A DNA stretch of 64,000 nucleotides, from positions 1 through 64,000 of the forward strand of contig NZ_VNJI01000036.1 in assembly GCF_007786445.1 (NCBI RefSeq), in the 5' to 3' direction. A program made the position numbers and the translations under genes. Below are positions 8,523 to 16,855 of this stretch, one piece after another (the first letter of the stretch is position 1; each line of letters begins with the position of its first letter). Origin of the DNA: Paenibacillus cremeus (GTDB lineage: Bacteria > Bacillota > Bacilli > Paenibacillales > NBRC-103111). The notes beneath the pieces were generated by a model that did no database searches, was not told the origin of the DNA, and saw nothing but the letters and a program-made list of their open reading frames with translations.

Positions 8523-8744
8523 GTGGTGATTTATTCCTGTTGTGGTAAAACAATGTACTACAAACGTAGCTTAACTAGCAGTAAATATGAATTTTATGTA
8601 GAAAGAGAAGGCAGCTCATACAAGATTAAATCATTGGGCGAGGTGTTCTTGCATGTTTCAAGGAACTTAAAAGGCTTATTCAAACTGTATATATGTTTTA
8701 AAATACTTATCGTCATTACGCTAGTCATATTTGATTTAGATTGA
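8523..8744 (+). CDS. Small hypothetical protein with C-terminal hydrophobic segment
   Basis: A frame open from 8385 codes for up to 119 residues, but the only good ribosome site (AAAGGGGGGAG, 8503-8512) points to the tandem GTG codons at 8523/8526, giving about 73 residues. The product has a CC pair near the start, a charged middle, and a hydrophobic C-terminal helix (YICFKILIVITLVIF) that could anchor it in the membrane. No family is recognised and no neighbour helps. Confidence 0.35.
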   Translation: MVIYSCCGKTMYYKRSLTSSKYEFYVEREGSSYKIKSLGEVFLHVSRNLKGLFKLYICFKILIVITLVIFDLD

Positions 8745-8779
8745 CTGAGTCTCCATTATGATTTTACGATTTTATTGAT

Positions 8780-9054
8780 GTTTGTCTTCTACCGAGTGTA
8801 ACAGTAATAAAAAGGTTGAATCACTTGATAATGAAGAATATGGATGTAATAACATTTTTGGTAATGTAGCTACAATCTCCAATTATAATTTCTTTATCAA
8901 TGACTCTTGGGTTGATAACTCAAACCAAGAATATCCGTAACTATCCTTTAAAGATGTAACTTACTTACCTATGACTTGGGATATTACTAAAGCGTTAGGA
9001 CTTCAGACAAGTTGGGACGAAGCACGTTGGTGGTTTAGTGTGAAAAGGCAATAA
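8780..9054 (+). pseudogene. Decayed 3' end of a copper-amine-oxidase-N-like (stalk) domain protein
   Basis: One frame reads through to a stop at 9052-9054 with a single internal TAA at 8938-8940. The residues after it, DVTYLPMTWDITKALGLQT followed by WDEARWWFSV, match the repeat of secreted stalk-domain proteins of Bacillales (pattern YLPLT..., ALGL..., WDE). The upstream part is open but has no start codon or ribosome site. This is the C-terminal fragment of a once larger secreted protein. Confidence 0.5.
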
Positions 9055-9411
9055 TACAGTAATTTCTTATATCGAAGCATGAGCTTAATCGTTCATGCTT
9101 TTTACTTTTTCTCTGTGAAAAAGAACTAATTTCAAATTTACTACAAGTAGACCAAATGTACTGATCGAGATATGATTTAATGCGTTGACGTTAGCGAATC
9201 CAAAAATAAGAGCTTTATCAATATTTGATAGATAGGAAAGCGAAGACTGGTAAAATTCATGATGATAATCCCATAGTCAACAAATGTCGGGTGACAGAGC
9301 TTGAATTCTTCCGGGTTAATGTTCTGTTCGCGAAATTGATCGTTTTTCATCAAAAATTAAGGTTTGCATATTAAAGTAGATCAGAGTGTGTATAGAAAGA
9401 GGTGAATCAAT
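9055..9411. other. Intergenic, nothing certain
   Basis: It contains TGTCGGGTGACA at about 9288-9299, which resembles one end of the palindromic repeats found at 39.9-53.5 kb, but the following bases do not match. It presumably carries the promoter for the gene at 9412. Confidence 0.3.
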
Positions 9412-10557
9412 TTGTCACAAAATCAAGTAACCAGTTTATCCTGGCCTGAAAGTCTGCCGTCTCGTGTTAAGCCGCGATACAGGCGCTTTGCGCGTTTATT
9501 CATATATGTAATCCTGCTAGCCGTTTTACTGTTTGTCGGGTGGTTCTACTTCATGCCCTCCGGTACGTCGTGGCGCTATATGCTTGCAGATACATTGATC
9601 ACTTCTCAACATCGCGAATATGCCAAATATTTGATTGGTCAGGATGAGTTGAACCACAGAGTCGATGATTATATGAAGAAATTCGATGCGATGGGTACGA
9701 TAAAGGATAATCATAACGTTGCGCTTGCTCCAAAAAAGAATAACGCAGTTGATGTAGAGCCGATTTCGGGTAAAAGCTTTAAAGGCTACATGCTCATCGT
9801 TCATAACCCGCAAATGATTCGCGTTGTGACGACCAGTATCCCCGGACAAGGCGAGCAAATTCTCAGTATGGTCAAGCGAACCGGTGCTATTGCCGGCGTA
9901 AACGGAGGTGCATTTGACGATCCGAACTATGACGGCAACGGCTTTAGACCTATCGGTGTCGTTATGTCTGGCGGTAAGTTATTATACAGCGACGGGGGCA
10001 TGGAAGACCCTGTTAATGTTGTTGGGATTGATCGGAATGGGCTTATGGTGGCTGGGCGTTATAAACCTTCGGAATTAATTAAAATGGGGGTAAAGGATGC
10101 GGTTTCTTTTTCACCCAAATTCATCGTGAATGGTAAAGGACTTATCAAAAACGAAGCTGACGGATGGGGTATTGCGCCCCGCACCTGCATGGCTCAAACG
10201 AAGGATGGAACGATCATATTTTTAGTAATTGACGGAAGACAGCCCGGTTATTCAGTCGGCGCAACGCTTTATGACGCACAGCAGCTGCTCTTGGAAAAGG
10301 GTGCGGTCACCGCAGCCAATCTGGATGGCGGTTCTTCTTCCGTGTTAGTTAAAAATAATGCGGTGGTTAATCACCCCTCCAGCAGCTATGGGATGAGATA
10401 TTTGCCAACAGCCTTCTTAATATTCGACCAGCCTGACAAAGTAAAGGTTGACAACTTGTGGAACGGCGTAGATATGTCAAAATTCAACTCTGCCTACAAG
10501 CCGTTCGCGTCGCCAAATACATCTCACTCAGCAGCGCCGGCTCAAAGGCGACAGTGA
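9412..10557 (+). CDS. Phosphodiester glycosidase (NAGPA-domain) membrane-anchored exoprotein
   Basis: The 381-residue protein starts with TTG after GAAAGAGGTGA. It has a basic N-terminus, one membrane segment (about residues 28-48), and an extracellular domain. Blocks such as GAIAGVNGGAFDD (residues about 160-172), APRTCMAQTKDGTIIFLVID and AANLDGGSSSVLV are the signature of the NAGPA (DUF2233) family, related to enzymes that cleave GlcNAc-1-phosphodiester bonds. The single anchor suggests it acts on wall teichoic acid, capsule or another phosphodiester-linked glycan; this is inference. The C-terminal tail is S/P/A-rich. It stands alone. Confidence 0.85.
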   Translation: MSQNQVTSLSWPESLPSRVKPRYRRFARLFIYVILLAVLLFVGWFYFMPSGTSWRYMLADTLITSQHREYAKYLIGQDELNHRVDDYMKKFDAMGTIKDNHNVALAPKKNNAVDVEPISGKSFKGYMLIVHNPQMIRVVTTSIPGQGEQILSMVKRTGAIAGVNGGAFDDPNYDGNGFRPIGVVMSGGKLLYSDGGMEDPVNVVGIDRNGLMVAGRYKPSELIKMGVKDAVSFSPKFIVNGKGLIKNEADGWGIAPRTCMAQTKDGTIIFLVIDGRQPGYSVGATLYDAQQLLLEKGAVTAANLDGGSSSVLVKNNAVVNHPSSSYGMRYLPTAFLIFDQPDKVKVDNLWNGVDMSKFNSAYKPFASPNTSHSAAPAQRRQ

Positions 10558-10724
10558 TAGGCTTTGGTTCGTTCACACTACCCGGAGCTGAAAGGCAGCG
10601 TTTAATTCGAACGAAAGTTAAATTGAGGAGAAATGAGGATTGCCATAGACCAGAAATAGACAGATCTTTCCTTGGCTTTAATCTCCGCTTTTCTTCTCGG
10701 CTTTCCTTTGATAAGATATATGTG

Positions 10725-10796
10725 AGGCAAACACGTAGTTCAAACCGCGTCAGGTCCGGAAGGAAGCAGCGCTAGAGCAAAGGGTTGTGCCTTTTC
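10725..10796 (+). ncRNA. ffs: Signal recognition particle RNA, short (S-domain) type
   Basis: The sequence GCGTCAGGTCCGGAAGGAAG (10748-10767) followed by CAGCGC is the invariant SRP domain IV that binds Ffh. AGGCA at 10725 can pair with TGCCT at about 10788-10792, closing a hairpin of about 70 bases. The Alu-type 5' domain of the 270-base Bacillus scRNA is not present upstream. In Bacillales the SRP RNA usually neighbours dnaX; here no dnaX is near. It may be a functional small-type SRP RNA, a second copy, or a truncated one. Confidence 0.7.
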
Positions 10797-10823
10797 TAAC
10801 CTACATCATGTTACTAGTTACCA

Positions 10824-10985
10824 AGTCCGCATTAATGGGACTGTTGACAAAGTCCTTAGCTAAATAAAATGCTGATGATTCACTACAATATATAGTGGAT
10901 CATCAGCGTTTTTAATTCCATATATTGTATCACCAAGAGGTGAAGTGCCGTTTGTCAACAGTCCCTTAATTGCGGGCTTTTTTTA
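10824..10985 (+). terminator. Terminator of the SRP-like RNA, split by an inserted repeat
   Basis: AGTCCGCA (10824-10831) can pair with TGCGGGCT (10971-10978), with one G-T pair, and the latter runs into a T tract (TTTTTTT). Removing the inserted element and one copy of TTAAT restores an ordinary hairpin with a TTAAT loop. The repeat at 10837-10965 therefore landed exactly in the terminator loop. Confidence 0.75.
10837..10965. mobile_element. 129-bp MITE with 15-bp inverted ends and TTAAT target duplication
   Basis: The ends GGGACTGTTGACAAA (10837-10851) and TTTGTCAACAGTCCC (10951-10965) are perfect inverted repeats. They are flanked by direct TTAAT repeats (10832-10836 and 10966-10970). Inside is a second 15-bp stem, GCTGATGATTCACTA / TAGTGGATCATCAGC (10871-10885 / 10893-10907), followed by GTTTTT, which can itself act as a terminator. 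No coding capacity. It must be moved by a transposase elsewhere; the GGGACTGT end recalls IS1182-like ends, but this is unverified. Confidence 0.85.
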
Positions 10986-11428
10986 TTTCATCCATTCAAT
11001 ATGATGCCAAGAACTTCAGCCGTTTGTCTTCATCATTGAAGGTTCATTAAGGTTAAATAAAGTAGAACTTCATAATAAAAGAGATTCCGCCCGAATAACG
11101 AGTACATCATCACTTCGATTTTTTGCTGTCGATCATACAAGGTTCATGCTAGTTAATCTACCTTAAATAAAGTTACTCTTGGTAAAGGATGTTACTCTTT
11201 AAGAAACTTAATTCCTATACTAGTCGAGTAGACTTTACTCATTTGAAATTACATTTGAAATCACATGACTTGATTAGTTATTACAATCTCGAGGGCCGTA
11301 ATCAAAAACTGCTTTACGGCCTTTGCTAATGTAGCTTATAAATCCATAATTGACATGTAAAATTTAGTAGGCTATTATGCGCATATATAGGGGCAGTTTT
11401 ATAAAGTATCCTATAGGAGGGATTCACA
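10986..11428. other. Intergenic, one hairpin
   Basis: GGCCGTAA and TTACGGCC (about 11294-11325) form an 8-bp stem followed by only a short T run. It may be a weak terminator or mRNA structure. No gene is seen. A promoter for the acetyltransferase presumably lies at the right end. Confidence 0.4.
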
Positions 11429-11911
11429 ATGATTTCAGTATTTAATCAACAGTTTAGAGAAGAAATTATTAATTTAATATTGCATGTTCAAAACGTTGAA
11501 AACGATCTAAATATTACCATCGAAGAACAACCGGATTTATTAGATATTGAAACTCACTATTTACATAATGGGGGACAATTTTGGGTAGCTCTAGATAATA
11601 AGGAAAAAGTCATTGGCTCGATAGGATTATTAAATCTTTCCAATGAGATTTCGGTTTTAAAGAAGTTTTTTGTATATGAACACTATCGAGGTAAAGAACA
11701 TTCTATTGGGCAAAACCTGTTTAATGTACTTGCTGAGTATGCGAAAGCGCAGGGAACAAAAACCATTTTGCTGGATACACCTTCTATAGCAAAAAGATCA
11801 CATCGCTTTTATGAAAAAAATGGATTTATTCAAATTCACAAGGATGAATTGCCAATTCAATACGATTATCCTGATAGAATATCCTTACTATACCGACTCG
11901 ATCTTTCCTAG
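11429..11911 (+). CDS. GNAT family N-acetyltransferase
   Basis: The 160-residue protein has the GNAT fold order: central strands FWVALDNKEKVIGSIGLL (residues about 51-68), the acetyl-CoA loop region FFVYEHYRGKEHSIGQNLF (about 80-98, Q/RxxGxG/A-type), and a C-terminal block HRFYEKNGFIQI (about 127-138). It would transfer an acetyl group from acetyl-CoA to a small molecule or protein; the substrate is unknown. TAGGAGGG sits 7 bases before the ATG. It is monocistronic and A/T-rich. Confidence 0.85.
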   Translation: MISVFNQQFREEIINLILHVQNVENDLNITIEEQPDLLDIETHYLHNGGQFWVALDNKEKVIGSIGLLNLSNEISVLKKFFVYEHYRGKEHSIGQNLFNVLAEYAKAQGTKTILLDTPSIAKRSHRFYEKNGFIQIHKDELPIQYDYPDRISLLYRLDLS

Positions 11912-12221
11912 TTTCACAATGTGAGTGTATATAGTCTTATTTAAAAAGTGCCAAAGCTGTTTAGAGATATTGGTATTGACTTGACTACTGGTCGGAGTCA
12001 GAACGCTTTGACTTTTTAGTATTACACAACAAGTCATTTCGTAATTTACATGGGCTGTTACTAGCTCCGCGGTAATCAATTATATTGACCCAAGGATAAC
12101 AAATTAAGTATGTCAGTTTCTTCATTCAGAGTTTGTAAATTAAGGAATAGAAATCCTTGTGTTAAATTCATTTTCTTAAAACTCGTTGGCCAACTACCAG
12201 GAGGTAGGCTTACAACAAAAC

Positions 12222-12256
12222 AGAAACAATCAGCGCATCGAAGTGCGCTGATTGTA
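12222..12256 (-). terminator. Terminator downstream of the SnoaL-like gene
   Basis: CAATCAGCGCA and TGCGCTGATTG form an 11-bp stem with a TCGAAG loop. On the minus strand it is followed by TTTCTGTTTTG, fitting the end of the operon at 12270-13442. Confidence 0.65.
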
Positions 12257-12269
12257 TTGTCGTTCCAAT

Positions 12270-12611
12270 TTAGGGCAAGGATACATGTAACTCATTAATT
12301 TTATCGCCAGAAAGCCTAAATGTGTGTTTCAAAAAGAAAGGACTGGGTAAATTCGTTTTATCAAAATCGCCGTCAAGCGACGCGATAACGGCGTACACGC
12401 CATCATGTTCAATGGCATCAGTTATTTCAAAGCGAACGTGAGATCCAAAAATATCAGTTTTACTCCAATTTCGAATGGCTTCCAGACCTTTAAACTCCCG
12501 ATTAAAGTCAAAAACATAAGCATCTTCGTTAAATGCAGCAAGAAATGAATCTAGCTGTTCCTCGTTCGATGCATGAAAATATGTTTTTACGGAGTCTGGT
12601 AATTGAATCAT
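12270..12611 (-). CDS. SnoaL/NTF2-like fold protein
   Basis: This 113-residue protein has the pattern of the NTF2-like superfamily: a first helix YFHASNEEQLDSFLAAF, the strand-turn EDAYVFDFNREFKGLEAIRNW, and a last strand FRLSGDKINELHV. Such proteins are small enzymes or binding domains, often beside short-chain dehydrogenases; the reaction cannot be predicted. AGGAGTTAAAT precedes the ATG. It follows the SDR gene by about 40 bases on the same strand, so the two probably form an operon. Confidence 0.8.
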   Translation of the reverse strand: MIQLPDSVKTYFHASNEEQLDSFLAAFNEDAYVFDFNREFKGLEAIRNWSKTDIFGSHVRFEITDAIEHDGVYAVIASLDGDFDKTNLPSPFFLKHTFRLSGDKINELHVSLP

Positions 12612-12650
12612 ATTTAACTCCTCCTTTTTATAAATGACCAGAAAAACCGA

Positions 12651-13442
12651 TCAAACTGTCGGTATCGTACCACCGTCAATGACATACTCGCTTCCCGTAA
12701 TGGAAGCTGAGCGATCGGATACCAAGAAAGCTGCAAGCTCCGCAACTTCTTCGGGTAACCCCGGACGACCGATTGGAATGCCACCAAGCGAGTCCATAAG
12801 CTCCTGTAACGCCGCATCGCGGCTACCAGCAACCGTCGCGATCCGGTCGATCATCCGATCGGCTGCTTCCGTTTGAATGAAGCCTGGCGCAATCGTGTTA
12901 ATTCGAATCCCTTTTGGCGAAAACTCCTTAGACAAACCTTTGCTGTAATTGGTCAACGCTGCTTTTGATGCAGCGTATGCTAGGGTTGTTTCATACAGTG
13001 GCAATTTTCTCTGGATGGAGCTTACATGGATGATGACACCCTTTCCTTGCGCTACCATCATTGGTAGTACACTTCTATCCAATCGGACTGATCCAAGCAA
13101 ATTCATGTTCAACGTTTCCAGCCAATCTTCCTCAGTTAAGGCCAATGCACCACCGGGAGGCGTAGAAGCTCCTCCAACCGTATTTATGAGAATGTCGATG
13201 CCGCCTAACTTCTCTTTCACGGCTTCAACAAGAATCGCAGTGCCTTCGCGCTTGGTGATATCTGCTTGAATGAAGTGAACTCCAGGAATATCATAATCCG
13301 TCGGGATTGAACGGGCCGTTGTGAGCACTGTGGCTCCAGCTTCGGCCAAGCGCTTCACAATCGCATAGCCCATCCCTTTTGTTCCACCGGTTATTAATGC
13401 TCGTTTTCCTTTAAATTCATGCTCATAAGAAGAAAAATTCAT
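12651..13442 (-). CDS. Short-chain dehydrogenase/reductase (SDR)
   Basis: The 263-residue protein is a classical SDR. The nucleotide-binding motif [11 protein letters not shown] is at residues 17-27, INTVGG is the NAG-type motif (about 87-92), the catalytic serine is in HVSSIQ, and [11 protein letters not shown] carries the YxxxK pair. The C-terminus DGGTIPTV is typical of oxidoreductases related to 3-ketoacyl reductase. Substrate unknown. GGAGGATACACAAA precedes the ATG. Confidence 0.9.
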   Translation of the reverse strand: MNFSSYEHEFKGKRALITGGTKGMGYAIVKRLAEAGATVLTTARSIPTDYDIPGVHFIQADITKREGTAILVEAVKEKLGGIDILINTVGGASTPPGGALALTEEDWLETLNMNLLGSVRLDRSVLPMMVAQGKGVIIHVSSIQRKLPLYETTLAYAASKAALTNYSKGLSKEFSPKGIRINTIAPGFIQTEAADRMIDRIATVAGSRDAALQELMDSLGGIPIGRPGLPEEVAELAAFLVSDRSASITGSEYVIDGGTIPTV

Positions 13443-13624
13443 TTTGTGTATCCTCCATAAAAATTATTCTTGATCGCAAGTATTAGCATACCCCTGCATT
13501 AAAGATAATTCTAATTGATAATAATTATAAATATTATTATTTTATTTCATGAAAAATTCAGATCACAATAATATATTTAACGATTATAGAAGAAGATATA
13601 TATGATCACCTGAAATTGCTAATC

Positions 13625-14783
13625 TTAATTTGATACTTTGACTCCAGGACGAACAACGCGGATTGCAATAATCGCAGCAATGGCTACGCCAAGTGCACCA
13701 AACCACACAACAGAGCTTATTGGCATATTTTTAAGCGCAATACCGCCAAGACCAGCACCAATTGCCATGGATAGCTGCTGTGTGGAAGAATATAAGCTGA
13801 TCATAATGCTGGATGCTTCCGGAGCCTGACTTACAAGGTTAACCTGCTGGGTTGGACCAGAAGACCATAGTGACAAGGACCAGAGCACCAGGACTAAGAG
13901 TACAGCCACAATGGAGTGGGCACTTAGCGCTAGAAGAGCGAGAGAGATGGCGTGAATAATGAGTCCCGAAAGCAATGTTTTTCGTACACCCCATTTATCG
14001 GTTGCAGAACCACCAATTTTAGCCCCGATCATACTTGCAAGTCCAAACATGAATAAAGCCACGCTGATCGTATTTGTGCTCATATTGGCCACGTTCAGGA
14101 GAAATGGTGTGATATAAGTAAAAGCAATCGAGTACCCTAGAATCCAGAAGAAAATCACAATGAGCGCCATTAAAATTCTTGGATTTTTAAGGAATGCGAG
14201 TTGTTTAGCTAATGGTATAGGTGCTTCACCCTCCGTGCGTGGAATAGCAGCCATCAAAATGAAAACAGCAGCTACGCCAAGAATGCCCAGTGCAGCAAAG
14301 TTTAATTTCCAGTTCATGTTCGCGGCAACCAATCTTCCAAGTGGAATACCGATAACAAAGGATGTGCTAAAGCCCATCACCACTGTAGAAATAGCACTAC
14401 CAATCTTTTCAGGCTTTGCTAATTTTGTAGCCATTGTGATTGCTACGGTGAGAAAAATACCCGCACTGAGAGCAAGGACAATTCTTTGATAGAAGCAGAG
14501 GTAAGTATCCTGGCAAGAAAATAACCATGGCATTACCGATGACAAATGTAACAAGTGAAGCAATAAGTAGCGTCCTTCTATCCATTCACGCCGTTAAAGC
14601 TACGAGAATCGGTGTACCGACTGCGTAACTGAGTGAGAAGATAGAAATCAGTTGACCTGCGGAAGCAACAGATATTCCTGTATCTTTAGCAATGATATCT
14701 AAGAAACCAGCGATAACATATTCAGAAGTTCCAACGAAGAAGGTAACGATCGCCAGAAGTACAAATTTTAATGAGTTCGACAT
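13625..14783 (-). pseudogene. MFS (DHA1) transporter, broken by a nonsense and a frameshift
   Basis: Two frames together encode a complete sugar-efflux-like MFS protein of about 390 residues. The N-terminal part (14783 down to 14586, from MSNSLKFVLLA) stops at a TGA (14588-14586) in the loop after segment 2, where the family has an arginine (TA-R-MDRR expected; CGA to TGA). The same frame stays open afterwards until about 14485, where one extra base shifts it; the remainder (from IVLALSAGIF) continues to 13625. The C-terminus VRPGVKVSN is intact. Unless both changes are sequencing errors, the gene is inactive. It is divergent from a LysR gene that probably regulated it. Confidence 0.75.
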
Positions 14784-15208
14784 GTTTATACCCCTTTATA
14801 TAAAGTGTTAGTTCATAGCCTCTGCATCTAAATCTGATTAATTGGCAGCACAGAACACACTTGTTTCGCTAATAGGTTATCCAACGAAAAAACAGATAGA
14901 ACTGCATGCATGATCATCCTTTCTGAGCAGAATTGTTTAAGCTGTGAGTACTTTCATCCGCAACACTTGAATTATCATAACAACGTACATTCAATCAGTC
15001 TAATGCATGATATCTATGTTATATATTAATTATTTTCATGTGATAATACGGTTTTCGAGAATGAAAAAAGGACGCAACGGATGCGTCCTTTCTTCAAGTA
15101 ACATCAATGTACGGTAATTGCACCCTCATTGGTTACTATTGCTTCAATCAAATACGGTATGTATGATGGTAACAGAAATTAGGTCGAGAAGAAGTTTAGG
15201 AGGAGCCT
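14784..15208. other. Divergent regulatory region between the broken MFS gene and lysR
   Basis: It contains AAGGACGCA/TGCGTCCTT (about 15067-15089), a 9-bp stem with an ACGGA loop, followed on the minus strand by TTTTTT. It could attenuate transcription running toward the MFS gene. A/T-rich bases at 14995-15050 likely hold promoters and the LysR binding site; I could not pick the T-N11-A box with confidence. Confidence 0.45.
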
Positions 15209-16084
15209 ATGGAACTTACACAATTAGAGTATTTCTTGGAAGTTGCCAGAATGGAGCATTTGACGAAAGCGGCAGAATCATTATCAGTTACACAACCTGC
15301 TCTAAGTCATTCGATTTCAAAACTAGAAGCTGAGCTCGGTGTACCTTTATTTGAACGTAAGGGCAGAAATCTTCAGATTAATCGATACGGCACAATGTTT
15401 GCGAAGCGTGTAGAGACAATATTGAAAGAAGTAGAGCGTGGAAAACAGGAAATTGAAGAATACTCCAGCCCTGATTCAGGAGTCATTCATCTTTCATATT
15501 TAAATATCTTGGGAGTTGATTTTATTCCACATCTTATTCGTGAATATCAACAAGCCAATCCCAAAATCACTTTTAAGTTGACTCAAGGAGACAAAGGATT
15601 GATTCTAGATCGGGTTGAGAGCGGTGATTCAGATTTAATGATAACATCTGAAAGACCTGTGGACGATACATATGAATGGTTGTCGATTCTCACCCTACCT
15701 CTGTATCTCATCGTCTCAACAGAGCACCGGCTTGCCAATCAGGAATCCATTAGCTTGAAGGAGATAACCGGAGAGCCTTTTGTAGGTTTAAAGCAAAACT
15801 GTTCGCTAAAGGATTCACTCTTGGCCCGTGTTCATCATATGAATTTCACTTTAGTCTCCACTTACGATGCTGAAGATCTACCAACAGTGGCAGGCTTCGT
15901 ATCGGCAGGTCTTGGGGTATCTGTATTGCCAAAAACAGCTGGATTGGAACTGAAAGGCTTAAGATGGATTAAAATTGAGGAAAAAGGCTGGGTTTGGGAA
16001 GTTGGTTTGCATTACAAAAAAAACAGATTCCTATCGCCGGCTACTCAAAATTTCGTTAGGTATATTGAAGACAAGTTTAATTAA
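15209..16084 (+). CDS. LysR-family transcriptional regulator
   Basis: The 291-residue protein has an N-terminal winged helix-turn-helix (residues 1-60; HLTKAAESLSVTQPALSHSI is the recognition unit) and a C-terminal periplasmic-binding-protein-like effector domain (about 90-290). The ATG follows TTAGGAGGAGCC. It is divergent from the MFS pseudogene, the usual LysR layout in which the regulator controls the neighbour and itself. Its effector is unknown. Confidence 0.9.
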   Translation: MELTQLEYFLEVARMEHLTKAAESLSVTQPALSHSISKLEAELGVPLFERKGRNLQINRYGTMFAKRVETILKEVERGKQEIEEYSSPDSGVIHLSYLNILGVDFIPHLIREYQQANPKITFKLTQGDKGLILDRVESGDSDLMITSERPVDDTYEWLSILTLPLYLIVSTEHRLANQESISLKEITGEPFVGLKQNCSLKDSLLARVHHMNFTLVSTYDAEDLPTVAGFVSAGLGVSVLPKTAGLELKGLRWIKIEEKGWVWEVGLHYKKNRFLSPATQNFVRYIEDKFN

Positions 16085-16274
16085 GTATTCTCTCTTAAGT
16101 GCAAACTAGCGCTAATGCCCCTTTTTCATTACTTATTTTAATAGATATTATGAAAACTATAAATTATACAACACTAATTCTGATGTGTATAGTTACTTTA
16201 GGAAGAGCCCATGTCACTATTTTAGCTACAAAGGGATTTCTTCACATTTATTATTGAAAGGACTTGATGTTTCA

Positions 16275-16571
16275 ATGTCAGCTTACGTTATTTTTATCAG
16301 AGAGAAAACAACTAATATAGAAGAATTAGAAATCTACGCCTCTAAAGCGCCATCCGGCCTTGCGGGGCATTCTCTGAAACCTCTTGTAATGTACGGTACG
16401 CATGAAGTCATTGAAGGACCGGACGTAGAGGGAGCAGCTGTTTTGGAATTCCCAGGGATCGAGGAAGCTAGAGCTTGGTATTACAGTCCTGCTTATCAAG
16501 ATGCTGTCAAGCATCGACTGAAGGGCGGCACTTATCGAGGCATGATAGTGGAGGGCTTTTCGAAAGAATGA
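16275..16571 (+). CDS. DUF1330 domain protein
   Basis: Starting at ATG 16275 the product is 98 residues: MSAYVIFIREKT, GLAGHSLKPLVMYGTHEVIEG, VLEFPGIEEARAWYYSPAYQ. These are the blocks of DUF1330, a dimeric alpha/beta ferredoxin-like fold of unknown function. The frame is open further upstream, but those residues do not resemble the family, and GAAAGGA at 16256-16262 serves this start, although 12 bases is a long spacing. Confidence 0.75.
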   Translation: MSAYVIFIREKTTNIEELEIYASKAPSGLAGHSLKPLVMYGTHEVIEGPDVEGAAVLEFPGIEEARAWYYSPAYQDAVKHRLKGGTYRGMIVEGFSKE

Positions 16572-16611
16572 TCGGAAATATGAAAGAAGATTTCGTATTC
16601 CTTTTGTTTGA

Positions 16612-16818
16612 CAAACAACACTTGATGCTTTTATTGAATTGATGAATAAGTGCCCTGAAGATCAACGTAAAGTAGTTCCTAATGGTTTTGAAACTAATCT
16701 CCATTGGCACTTAGGACATGTTCTCACCGTTACAGAGTTCCATGCTTTTGGTTCTATCGGGAATGGTTGCAGTTCTAGCTGCTCAGCTCATGCGAATGAA
16801 ATATTGCATACTGGATAA
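16612..16818 (+). pseudogene. Fragment of a DinB-like protein
   Basis: An open frame without a start codon reads DAFIELMNKCPEDQRKV and then HWHLGHVLTVTEF, matching the first two helices and the metal-ligand histidine region of DinB-superfamily proteins. An in-frame TGA (16609-16611) precedes it, and the sequence after TEF loses similarity and stops at 16818. It is a remnant fused to the region just upstream of gerKA. Confidence 0.4.
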
Positions 16819-16855
16819 ACTATGCAAATACTTCATTTGTCAGGGCGGTGGATTT

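Noticed and set aside
9288-9299. TGTCGGGTGACA as a further copy of the palindromic repeat family
   Set aside because: Only the first 12 bases match; no arm, hairpin or CCCGAC end follows.
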